NCBI GenBank assembly: GCA_009763385.1
Contig: CM019830.1
Coordinates: 96,412,649-96,476,648, forward strand
Reading direction: 5' to 3'
Length of the DNA stretch: 64,000 nt
Source of the DNA: Coix lacryma-jobi var. lacryma-jobi
Lineage: Eukaryota > Streptophyta > Magnoliopsida > Poales > Poaceae
In this document: positions 53,722 through 64,000 of the stretch, piece after piece
How positions within the stretch are numbered: the stretch's first letter is position 1
How the letters are laid out: every line of letters begins with the position of its first letter
Program-made: the position numbers and the translations under genes
The notes under the pieces: model-generated
The model's database searches: none
The model's input: only the letters and a program-made list of their open reading frames with translations
What the model was told of the DNA's origin: nothing

Positions 53722-54451
53722 AACTTGAATCCACAAGTACAAGATGAAGAAGTTGATCCGACAGGCCGAAGCTCCTTCTTGATCTCTTCCTCTCTCTCTT
53801 CTAGTTCTAGAATAAGACTAGGTTCTAAATCTAACTAGAGGGATATCTAATCTTCTACTTGATAGCTGGCTCTTGATTACAACTAGATGAACTAGATCTA
53901 ATTCTAGATGAACTAGAAGAGATTCATCTAGAGGGACCTCTACTTCTAATTGAAACCCTAGTTTCTGATGTGGAGATAAATAATGAAGATGGAGATGCCT
54001 GGAGAGGGGGTCTGGGTCTGCTTATATAGACCTGAGGGATCAACCGCGGCCGTTGGATCAAACCGACTTAAGGTACGGCTAATATGCATCCTAGAGGTCG
54101 GTGAAGGAAGCTTGCAGAAGACGGAAGCCAGCGGGCCCGGGGACCGGTCTCATGGTGGGACCGGTCGGTCCCACCTGTCATCCTCTCATGGTGGTCGACC
54201 TCCTAGTGTCTTCTGGTGTCCTCTGGAGTCTTCTAGAAACTTCTTGACGTGACGGTTGTGTTATTTCCCGTCGGTTTCCTTCTAGGGGAAGCAATTAGCG
54301 CTGGTTTCCTGGTTTAGTCCCTGCAGAATCCCAATTCACCAAAACTCGTGGAATATTGTCAATTAAAACCCTAAACCTTTGTTGGTGATTGAATTCATGC
54401 CCTTTTCATATTTATTTATCCTTTAATTTTGATAGATAACCAGTGTCAACA
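53722..54451 (-). repeat. Asp-2 3' LTR, segment 2
   Basis: Continues the LTR from GAACTTGAATCC to CAACA, including the palindrome (54154-54175) and a minus-strand TATA region (rc of 54020-54031). Confidence 0.92.
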
Positions 54452-57400
54452 ATTCCTCCAAGCTTACCCTTTGCTAGTCCCTTAGCAAAATCAAAAATTA
54501 ACAATGGATTAGGAGTTGATACAATATCTTCACTTCCAACAAGTATACCTGCCGTTAAATAAAAATTCTCCGAAACATATCATGTTATTCTTCATGGGGC
54601 TTATTACTCTTACCTTGGATCTTGAATAATTGAGAGATTGAACGATCAAACCAAGCACTATGTTTCTACTTCTTTCACTTCACCTTTATCCCGGAGTTTT
54701 AATTAATTTTCAAAAGCTTTAATACATGTGTTGTCAAATTAAACAATGGATCCAAAGAGAAAGTCAATCAACCATTGAATCAAGAAGTGCATGTGTATGG
54801 AAAAATAGAGTCGGATGCTCTTTTGAATATATTCACTATCTTCTGTTTATCAGAGACATATGGCTATCAGGCTAATTCTACTGTCGGGCACGTGCCCATT
54901 TTTTTTCTGACATTTTTTTTCGAGGTTCCGAACACTTGTCCCTTTTTATTTCCTCGGGATCTATCTTTTTGAGGTTTCGGACACTTGTCCCTTTTTATTT
55001 CCTCATATCTTTCTCTTTTTTTTCTCTTTTTTTTCATAGACACATGTTTCTAACAAACTTCAGAGAGTATAGCAACAGATAATTATGAGCATTATGCGGA
55101 AGATGGATGAAATGTGTAAGTGATCTCAATTCAATGGCATGATAAACTACTCATAGGGTCAACAAAGCTTAATTTAACTCAATGCAATTATTAGTCATGT
55201 TTGTATTTAGAAATCTCCGGAACTTTAGTGTTGTTTAGAACAAGATAATAGCAGCTTAGATCATCACATGTCATATCCCAATTACCTAGACCCTAGATTA
55301 AGTATTTGCCATCCATGTATTCAATTTTATTTTAAGGCATAATTAGGAGAACTCATGCTTTGAAGGCTAGGTACTTGAAAGAAATTAGATAGAGCAACTA
55401 TTCATCATTTCCATGCAAAAGATTAGAGAGAGAGGGTTCTTCTTTAGTCATCAACTTGTTAAAACAAACTAGACACACTATTTTATTTATTTAATCTAAC
55501 AAAATTTAAGATATAAAATAAAAGTTAATAATAGTAGTAGTAATAATAATAATAATAAAGACATACCTGATTCGTGAAGATAACGGGGGTGCGTCTCTCC
55601 CAAGCTGGTTCCCTAATAGCGTTGAGCCTTCATGTGCCCATATATTTTTGTCTTCTTTTTTTTAAGGGTGAGCCTTCATGTGCTCACATTTTTTTTGGTG
55701 TTTTGAATTTATTTATAGAATGAAAAACTTAAGAGGATAAAGATACTTACGTGGATATATGGGAGTGCCTTCCCTCAAGCTGAATGTTGACGTAGTCATT
55801 CGATCTTGCATTTTGATTGATGTTGATGTTTGTTGAGACAGTGCTCCAATAGTGGATGGAGCATTCACTTGCTTGTCAGCTTTTCTTGGCTTTTCAAATC
55901 CTGTGAAACTCAAATAGACAACAAAACTTGTGGAATAGATTAAGTATTAGCGGTTGGCCACTCAAGCCTTAGTTGTCCAGAATTTCTCAATATTTTTATG
56001 TTTTTATATTTTTATGATGCAAGAGAAAATACAACAAGATGAATGCATGCATATTTATTTTTATTATTTATGCCACCACGATGAACATTCCTGTGGGATT
56101 GTGCACACCATAGAATTATTCACATGGGGCTTCATGGTTTATGATGTAGTGTAACAAATGTAATATTTTTATCTTCTTTTCTAATGCAATGCATAAATTA
56201 AAATGTTTGCGAATTAAATATGATGATGCAATGATTAAATATGATGATGCAATAAATGACTAAGAATTAAATATGAGAAATATGCGACAAATTAAATATA
56301 AAGATAACTACCGATTTTTACCTTTTGGCGAAGGTTCGGATATTTAGATCCGACGAACCGGACCTTCCCTTGGCTCAGACCTCCCAAGGTATGTCAGACG
56401 TTTAGAAAGTTGTTATTAATTGTACCTCTGAGGTGCAGTCTTTTTCTTTCATACTTTCTTGGTCTGAGTCTTCACTTCCTGTGGTTCACTGTCTTGAGGT
56501 TTCTCTCCTTTCTTTTCTAGGACAGTGTCGATAGCTTTTTCTTCGTGATTTGCCTCTCTATTCTGGATAGTTTGTCTTTTCTCCAGGAAAGTGAAAATGG
56601 ATTTCATCTTGTAAGTGATTGTACTTATAGTGTGGAGAAATGGTCTTCCTACGATGACGTGGACATCATTGTCTTCTCATGTCGAGGATCAAGAAGTCTG
56701 TGGAGACTTCATGACCTCTAATTCTGACTACAATGTCTTCCATCATTCCTTCTTGATTATGCCTCTTGATATGATGTCACTCTTATTCTTCGTTCGCCCA
56801 GCAGTCTGAAGTGAAGCGTTAATTATGGAAGCTGGCAGCATCTTGCTCAGTGTGTATGTTCTTGTAGATCTAAGACCTTCACTCTATAGAATTTGGGAGT
56901 GATAAACTTCTCCATGTTTGCTCAAGAGTGTATCCTGCTCATAAAGACAAGGTAGAGATCAAGTGCATGGGCTCTGTTGGTGGAGAAACACCAACAGGAC
57001 CAAAAGTTTTGTTTATTCTCCTGCACATTGCACAAGACAAACTTGTTGTTTATGTGTTCTATTTAATCTTGACATGAGTGATAGGATCAGAGGATGAGCA
57101 TGAAATTAGTATCTTAAAATATTTAACAGATCAAATTACTTAACCAAAGGGAGGATAATCTATGCATAAAGTGTCAATATTTTCATAATTGAGATATATC
57201 ATCTTCCAAAGGTTAGATGCACAACATTTTAGCTCATTTAGTTAAGACAGTGAGATACAAGAGAGTAAAGTTATGAACAAGGATCAAAGGACTGTATATG
57301 TTGAGTTGATTAGGTTGGATCAAGTGAGGTGCAACTTAAACATGTTTTGTTCTTTATTTATGTTCATACTAGAATCAAGAAGAAGCTTTTAAAGTGATGG

Positions 57401-59798
57401 TTACTTACCTTGAAATGTTACTTTGTCATTGGAAAGTGATTATGCTAAACCACCTTGTGAAAGCTCTTCTTGTCTAGCTGGTTATTGTTTATGAATGGCT
57501 TGTCTTCTCTTGTTTGTCTCACAGTGTGATTGTGAGGAGGAAGATCACAGTGGAATCATCTTTAGAGGTATCGATCTTCCTTCTCTTGTGTTGACTTATC
57601 AGTGAAGGCACATTGTTCTTCGAGTATGCTGACTAGGATCCCCTCTCTTTCTTGTCTTAATTCTGTACTATGAGGATGTAGGGACAGTTCCGCATTCTTC
57701 TCTTGTCAACCTTTCTTGTTTTCCTTTAATCATTGGGTTGGCAAAAGATTTGAATTTAGAGCTGCTACTCGAGTGCCTCTATGAGAGTCTTTGTCTTGTA
57801 ATGTCACAACTGAGATTTGTCCTCTCAACAGTGTCTAGATGATGGAGATCTTATCGGTTGTTCTTCTTGATTTGTTGGCTCAGGTACTATCTCCCCATCT
57901 TCTAACTCTTGTGGTGCAGTGGCTTCATCCTTCATGATGCCCTCCTCAATTCTTGGCAGTTGGTTCTCCCTTCGACGTCTTCCCTTGGTTCTCTTTGGCT
58001 GCTCATAAGTGATGTGGTTGTTGAAGAATCAACAAAAGATCAAAGAGTTGACTTCTCCAAGTCCGATATAGAGGAAAACATTGATGGCGTTCAAGAACGA
58101 TCTTCCAAGAATGAGTGGTGGATCATATTCTTCTTCTCGACTGGGATAGCATCTAGTGGTTTGTATTGATCAAAGTGGTGGGTAGGAGATCAATATATTT
58201 GAAGTTGGGTTTCTCCTTCCTCCCTTTGATTGTGAAACACATCTAGACAACGGAATTGTCTCTCCCAGGCTGGCTTGTGATGTAAATGGACTCCCAACAA
58301 CATGTTCATGTGTTTGACTTGTAGATCTTGCTATTGTTATAGTAGTACCATCTTGTCTCCCAAGCTAGCTCTTGACTAGAAAAGAGGATAACTTCCCACT
58401 TCTTGTTGTGATGTCTTGGACAATGATGGTTGCAGGCATAGGTTGTCTCATATGAGGTAAGTTGCATCCTATTTGTCATCAGCGCCCAAGCAAGGCTCAA
58501 AGCTAGGCTAGCACCATTTGTGATCTGAGAGTAGGCTTGTGTGTCTATGGTTTGGGTTTTTGATCTTCAATGTTTAGACCAAACCATGGATCAACAAAAT
58601 CTCTCTTCTGCATAATGTTAGTGGATATATTTACCTGAAGGATTGCAAGAATTTGAAGCATGGGTTGTTATCCACAACATATGTATTTTATATCTATGCT
58701 AATAAGGAGATGTTTTTAGGATTATTTTAGCATAGTCTATTATGTGTTGGCTGCACTTTAACATGATTCAAGTCAAAAGATAACTTGCAGTAGAAGACAA
58801 AATAAATAAACTTTGATACTCACAGTTCTTTCATACATGATGAATGAGCTGAGTCTTCATTCTGCAAGAGTTGTTGAAGTTCATGTGTCTCTTTATCGCC
58901 AGTGTGAGTTCATCTCCGGACTTTCCCAAATTAATAATGAAAGTTTTCCTGCAGGGGTTAGTCCAACAAATATCCAATATCTACTATAGCATACCATCAG
59001 TTCAGAAATCAACCTAGACACCACGTCTAATTTGATCTAGGAAGGCATTTTAACCTAAGCACCATACTTAATTTAAAAGCCTTTAGAAGTAAAATCAGCA
59101 CACCTTTTAGCTCAAGAATCAAACCAGACACCATGTCTTACTTTAATTCATGAAAACAGTTAAACTAAGCTCTATGCCTAATTTAAAAGGTGTATGATAA
59201 TACTTCAAAACCAAAGAATATACTATAGCAAATAAAGATAACATGAAAGCATTGTAGAGATTTATTCAGATGGTGATGAAAGAGTATGATTAGTATACGA
59301 GCATATCCTAAAGGTAGGGACAACCATCATAGCAACATGGCAAGAAATATTCTTAGAAAGTCTATTCCCCAAGCTTGGATTTTGTAAATCAAGATTGCAT
59401 GAATGTAATTCAATGTTGCATGATGATTGGTGGGACATACCTTGTGTTTGTTGTTCCTTCGTTCTTTTCTGCTCCAGACCTGGAAAGGTTAGTGACAAGA
59501 ATACCCGAAGGAATATTTTCATAATTATATTTCTATGCTCATTACAAGGATAGTGCAGCAGAAAGGTAGGCATAGCTCATAACCAGGGATTATGATGGGG
59601 TATAAGGATTCTACAGGTTTTAGCTTGCTCATCGGGTAGTGATAGATAAGAGTGGAATTCAAAAACAACATTCATAAGAATGAAAACAAAAATAATGAAA
59701 AGACTGGGACAAAAAAGGAAAAGATAAAAGTATGATTACAAGGTTAAACTAAGACTTAAGTTGATCTACCATTCCCCGGCAACGGCGCTAGAAATGCT
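54452..59798 (-). other. Asp-2 internal region, non-coding, with protease trace
   Basis: Collinear with the Asp-1 internal region. PPT at the left (54452-54468), PBS at 59771-59790. The protease trace lies around 56640-56760 but is more decayed than in Asp-1. T-rich runs near 54895-55040 and an AAT-type microsatellite near 55530-55557. No ORF supported. Confidence 0.85.
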
Positions 59799-61117
59799 TG
59801 TTGGTATAAATTAACGCACACTCTACTTTATCCACAAGCGCATAGATAAGATCTACCGATGTAGCACTTCACCGGAGTAACCCAGTTTTAATATCGAACC
59901 CAAAGGAACGGATAGCATGGAGTCTCAAGTGTATAACCCCTGAGTAACTAACAAGGACAGAGAAGCTAAAAGTATAGAGGGGATCACTAAGGCTATCTAA
60001 ATCTAACTTAAGAGTGATATGTTTATATTATTTTTAATGGGGAAGTTGCCATAAAAGGTCACAAACAGAGTATGATTCTTTTATGCAAATGTATAATCCT
60101 ACCGAGCCTACACACGGGTAAGTGGACTATAGAGGAATCAACAAGGCTATAAGAGTCACCCTTGCGAGCAACCACTACTACCGGCGTTATAGGAGGCAAA
60201 TATGAGCTATCAAGTCTAAGCACCACGCTTACACTATCCAACTACTCTAACTCTAGCGTGACTAGAATTAAAGTACTCAAAAGAGAGTCATTAAACCTTA
60301 AGAATAATAAGAACAATAGCTCAAACTTAAATATAGATGTTGATTACCGAAACGATCGTTGAAGCAAGTTGACGAAGAACTTGAATCCACAAGTACAAGA
60401 TGAAGAAGTTGATCTGACAGGCCAGAGCTCCTTCTTGATTTCTTCCTCTCTCTCTCTTCTAGTTCTAGAATAAGACTAGGTTCTATACCTAACTAGAGGG
60501 GTATCTAGTCTTCTACTTGATAGTTGGCTCTTGATTACAACTAGATGAACTAGATCTAATTCTAGATGAACTAGAAGAGATTCATCTAGAGGGACCTCTA
60601 CTTCTAATTGAAACCCTAGTTTCTAATGTGGAGATAAATAATGAAGATGGAGATGCCTGGAGAGGGGGGTCTGGGGCTGCTTATATAGCCCTAAGGGATC
60701 AACCGCGGCCGTTGGATCAAACCGACTTAAGGTACGGCTAAGATGCATCCTAGAGGTCGGTGGAGGAAGCTTGAAGAAGACGGAAGCCAGCGGGCCCGAG
60801 GGAGACCGACCGGTTTCATGGTGGGACCGGTCGGTCCCACCTATCATCCTCTCGTGGTGGTCGACCTCCTGGTGTCTTCTAGTGTCCTTTGGAGTCTTCT
60901 AGAAACTTCCTGACGTGGCGGTTGCGTTATTTCCCGTCGGTTTCCTTCTAGGGGAAGCAATTAGCGCTGGTTTCCTGGTTTAGTCCCTGCAGAATCACAA
61001 TTCACCAAAACTTGTGGAATATTGTCAATTAAAACCCTAAACCTTTGTTGGTGATTGAATTCATGACCTCTTCATATTTATTTATCCTTTAATTTTGATA
61101 GATAACCAGTGTCAACA
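59799..61117 (-). repeat. Asp-2 5' LTR (1319 bp)
   Basis: Complete LTR with TATA (rc of GCTTATATAGCC near 60678) and palindrome (60820-60841). It is close to the split left LTR. Confidence 0.93.
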
Positions 61118-62083
61118 GAGATCATCCAGAGTCTGCACACGGATCTCCACTGTGTGGACCTGACCTACAAGGAGTGAGAGGCCATGCTGAAGGCCGAAAT
61201 CGCCGACCTGCGGGACAAGGCAGGACACCTCGATCTTCGCAATGACTACCTGGACAGCAAAGTGTTCGAGCTAAAGGACACGCTGGAGCGCAAGAGGATG
61301 TCCTTATAGGAACATCTGAACAAGGAGAAGAGGCACGGGTTTTTGAAGATGACCCTGACCAACCGCCTCAACACACTGGAGGGAAAGATGGTGCAAAATG
61401 CCATCAATGCTGGCCATAACAAGCAGCATCTCAAGGACTATGTCAAGTACACTGAGTACCTCAAGGAGAAGGCCGATCGTATCCCCGAGGCCTGGAAAGA
61501 GTCGGATACCAAGCGCTTGGAGGAGTACGAGAACATGCAGGAGAAGGTGTCGATCCGCGCCCGCAAGAAGCCTCGTCAGGAGAAGTTTCGCATCAAGCCC
61601 ACGCGACTGAACCTGGCCGCCTGCCCAGCTGAGGAGCTCCTGGAGCCTGCAATGACTCCTGAGCTGAGGGAGGCACTTGAGTATGTGTCCCGACTCCACC
61701 TCACCGAAGCCGAACTCCAGGAGATGGACCGCATCCCTACCCCACCACCTAGTCAGTCTTAGGCTGGTACCCTGTCGTAGGGAGTAGGAGAAGAGTGATG
61801 GAGAGCTCTGCGTGGCTACAATCATGATCCATCCAGAGTAGAGTAGAATCATCACCTTTTGGAGCCAACCTGCGTGTAGAGCGAATTCTCGCGAGTCTGC
61901 CAAGCGTAGCTGCTGGAGACATCGCCATGTAATAAAATAATGTAATGAATGCTTGGAATTTATGCATCTTATGGTTGTTTATGCTTCTTTGATTGAGTGT
62001 TAAAGTTTTTGAATTATGAACTAATTAAAGACTTAATAAATCATCTAACCCATACCTCGTAACCTGGTTGATGAAGAAGCAGG

Positions 62084-63265
62084 ATGTCGAACCGCCGCTC
62101 AGTTCGCTTGGAGAACCGCACTCCATCCCCTGCCCCTGCCGCCCGAGGTAGGAGAGGCCGACGTGGAGGGCGCGCTGGCAATGAGCCACCCCGTCTCGAG
62201 GAAGAAGTGCCGCCACCGTCGCCGCTGAGGGCTGCAACACCGCCGCCGCCGCCACCGGCCGGAGAAGAACCGCCAGTGGAGAATGCGTCACCACCTCCGC
62301 CACCTCCACCTCAGTTAGCCGAGGTGATGGACCGCCAGACTCGCCTGTTGGAAACTCTGGCAGAAGGCATGATACGTCGCAATGGAGGTCCACCCAACAA
62401 CTTCCAGTGCAAGTTGGAGGGCTTCCTGAAGCTGAGGCCGCCCACCTTCAACAGCTCCAATGACCCCCTCGACGTCGAGGACTGGTTGAGGGAGATAGAG
62501 AAGAAGCTGGACCTGACCTCTTGCTCCGACGAGGAGTGTGTCGGCATAGCCGCTCATCAACTCACTGGCGCTGCACGCGCATGGTGGGATGGGTTCTAGG
62601 AGACCCATGAAGACCTGGCCCACATCTCTTGGGAGGAATTCGCGGAGGCTTTCCATGAGTACCATGTGCCTGAGGGAGCAATGGATGCTAAGGTGGAGGA
62701 GTTCCGCAACATTACTCAAGGATCTCAGAGGGTCCAAGAGTATGGGAACCGCTTCATCAAGCTGATGCGCTACGCTCCAGAGGAGACCCCGACTAAGAAG
62801 AAGAAGATGTACTTCTTCAAGAAGGGCCTCAACACTCGCATCAAGGTGAGCCTGTCAAGCGCTACCTGCCACACCTTGAGGGAGATGATGAACAAGGCCA
62901 TGACGATCGAGTCAGACCGTCTGGAGGCCGACGTCATGTTTAGGGAGAAGAAACGCTGCTCTGAGGGGTCTTCCAGGGCCCCGGCTATGTCAAGGATGAG
63001 GGGAAACCTTCGCTCTCATCAGCGTCCCCGTGCTGCGCCAAGGGCTTGGCTTGCACCGAGTCGAGGTGGGGGTACCTACACCGCCAACTACCCCCGCCCC
63101 GCTCAGAGAAGTGGCACGTGGAAGGCTGCCGCACCAACACCCATAGGTGGAGCGCCTTTCACCTGCTATGGTTGTGGGCAGCCCGGGCATAGGGTGGCCG
63201 CCTGCCCTGAGAAGAAGGCTGCCAACCCGCCTGCACCGCCTTCAGCAAGGAAGCCGTCGCACTAG
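62084..63265 (+). pseudogene. LongLTR-4 gag
   Basis: Starts MSNRRSVRLENR at 62084 after AGCAGG. A basic Arg-rich head, a Pro-rich stretch, then the Retrotrans_gag core (FLKLRPPTFNSSNDPLDVED near 62430 and ARAWWDGF near 62580), a second half (YHVPEGAMDAKVEEF) and a CCHC zinc knuckle (CYGCGQPGHRVAAC) near 63165. TAG stops at 62597 (probably an original Gln codon) and 63263. Otherwise one open frame, so recently functional. Confidence 0.9.
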
Positions 63266-64000
63266 GGCACACCATACAGGACTCCCCCCAAGACAGCTCA
63301 AGGCCGCCTCAACCACCTGACCGAGGAGGAGGCCCAGGAGGCTCCCAACGTGGTGTACGGTATGTTTGTTGTTCATAGAGCCAAGGCTTCAGTTTTGTTT
63401 GACTCGGGGGCTACATGCTCCTACATATCTTCCAGGTTTGCACATAAGCACCGAGTGCCAGTTACACCCCGCCGTGAGGCAATAATCACAAGCTCCCCAC
63501 TTGGGAACTTCAGGAGCACTAAGATATGCTTGAGAGTGAGCATAGTGATCGAGGGACACCCTTTTCTAGCCAACCTCAATGGCCTTTCTCCCTTCAGATG
63601 GTTTGGATGTTATCTTGGGAATGGACTGGTTGACCCGACACCAAGGAGTGATATCATGTTCACCAAGATTTGTGCAAGTCACACACCCTGCAGGTTATAT
63701 GGTTCGATGTCAGCCAGATCAAGAGAGATCAGTGTCCATGTTGTGCGCTATGGAGAGTCAGGCTATGAGGATGTGCCTATATTCAGGGAGTACCCGGATG
63801 TGTTTCCCGAAGAGCTACTTGGGATGCCACCCGATAGAGATGTGTAGTTTGTGATAGATCTGTTACCAGGGACAGGGCCAATTGCAAAAAGGCCATATCG
63901 TATGTCTGTGGACGAGTTGGAGGAACTCAAGAAGCAACTCAAGGAGTTGTCAGACAAGGGCTACATCAGGCCTAGTGCTTCCCCTTGGGGATCACCAGTG
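63266..64000 (+). pseudogene. LongLTR-4 protease and start of RT
   Basis: Protease: LFDSGATCSYISSRF near 63395 and, after a frameshift around 63585, GLDVILGMDWL near 63600. The RT approach follows: YPDVFPEELLGMPPDRD, a TAG at 63847, DLLPGTGPIAKRPYRM, then KGYIRPSASPWGSPV at the window edge. RT catalytic motifs lie beyond the window. Confidence 0.88.

Larger units (their letters stand above)
48168..61117 (-). mobile_element. Asp-2: non-coding LTR element hosting GagPro-2
   Basis: Ends TGTTGG...CAACA with TSD gagat (48163-48167 and 61118-61122). Same family and orientation as Asp-1. Without GagPro-2 it is about 8.0 kb. Left LTR = 48168-48743 plus 53722-54451; right LTR = 59799-61117; internal 54452-59798. 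Confidence 0.93.
47602..61762 (+). pseudogene. LongLTR-4 extra ORF1, split by Asp-2
   Basis: Starts MPRYVELPIEG at 47602 immediately after CTCGCCTTGCAG. Its first part runs to 48167, then resumes in the same frame after Asp-2 and one TSD copy (61123) and ends at 61762. The product is mostly helical: an N-terminal segment with a possible strand (HIIVHLQIS), helices, and an extended charged coiled coil (61180-61560), then a Pro-rich end. No catalytic motif. Stops: TAG at 47707, 47890, 48025 and 61307, and TGA at 61175. Same place in the element as ORF1 of LongLTR-2, and probably related in architecture, but without the H3-like head. Function unknown. Confidence 0.75.
35170..64000 (+). mobile_element. 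LongLTR-4: Gypsy element, 5' LTR to early RT (continues off-window)
   Basis: Starts TGTAACAACC after the candidate TSD gtaag (35165-35169). Order: 5' LTR (35170-47435, containing Asp-1), PBS, extra ORF1 (containing Asp-2), gag, protease, start of RT at the window edge. Net of insertions the LTR is about 4.4 kb. Protease and RT resemble LongLTR-2 (DVILGMDWL, YPDVFPEELL, KGYIRPSASPWGSPV), placing both in the same broad chromovirus group. Coding parts carry many TAG stops. Confidence 0.9.

Noticed and set aside
61304..61903. 199-codon minus-strand ORF
   Set aside because: Antisense shadow of the coiled-coil part of LongLTR-4 ORF1.

Overview
This is plant nuclear DNA, almost certainly from a grass with a large genome (inference). 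The window is wall-to-wall nested LTR retrotransposons, with Copia gags of the maize Opie/Ji (SIRE) style, chromodomain Gypsy elements with 4 kb LTRs, and GC-rich CpG blocks typical of Poaceae. I found no host gene, tRNA, rRNA or CRISPR array. About a dozen insertions can be separated, five of them confirmed by matching 5-bp target site duplications (TSDs).

Base layer: minus-strand Copia sequence runs from 852 to 31358 and beyond (gag 852-4078; its LTR is split into 4142-4521, 24265-25463 and 29452-29912; a further LTR lies at 29990-31358). Inserted into it are: a partial GagPro Gypsy element (1-851); a solo LTR (2597-3850, TSD ctcag); LongLTR-1, a 4.7 kb solo LTR (4522-24264) that itself carries the complete 15 kb chromovirus LongLTR-2 (5536-20581, TSD gtgcc); Copia-2 (25464-29451); and LongLTR-3 (31359-35169). 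LongLTR-3 is cut by LongLTR-4 (35170 to the window end). LongLTR-4 carries Asp-1 in its 5' LTR (38922-46799, TSD gccgt) and Asp-2 in its first ORF (48168-61117, TSD gagat). Asp-2 carries GagPro-2 in one LTR (48744-53716, TSD cgaag).

Three observations stand out. (1) LongLTR-2 has an extra ORF upstream of gag whose product begins with a near-perfect copy of the histone H3 N-terminal tail, with K4, R8, K9 and S10 preserved, while the pol of the same element ends in a chromodomain. (2) The long LTRs of LongLTR-1, -2 and -3 carry, in the element's sense direction, a conserved mini-exon pair (only the first exon is left in -3). Joined across a GC-AG intron in matching phase, the pair would encode a short acidic protein with a CX2H-X15-CX2C putative zinc-binding motif. 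LongLTR-4 has an acidic relative with three phase-compatible exons. (3) The Copia-2 LTR contains six hairpins with a period of about 38-46 bp, each with the same GGGCC loop but different, mutually compensated stems.

The coding regions are damaged. LongLTR-4 and the Copia gags are interrupted mostly by TAG stops explicable as CAG-to-TAG, consistent with deamination of CHG-methylated cytosine. The apparently young LongLTR-2 is interrupted only by small indels, some of which could be assembly errors.
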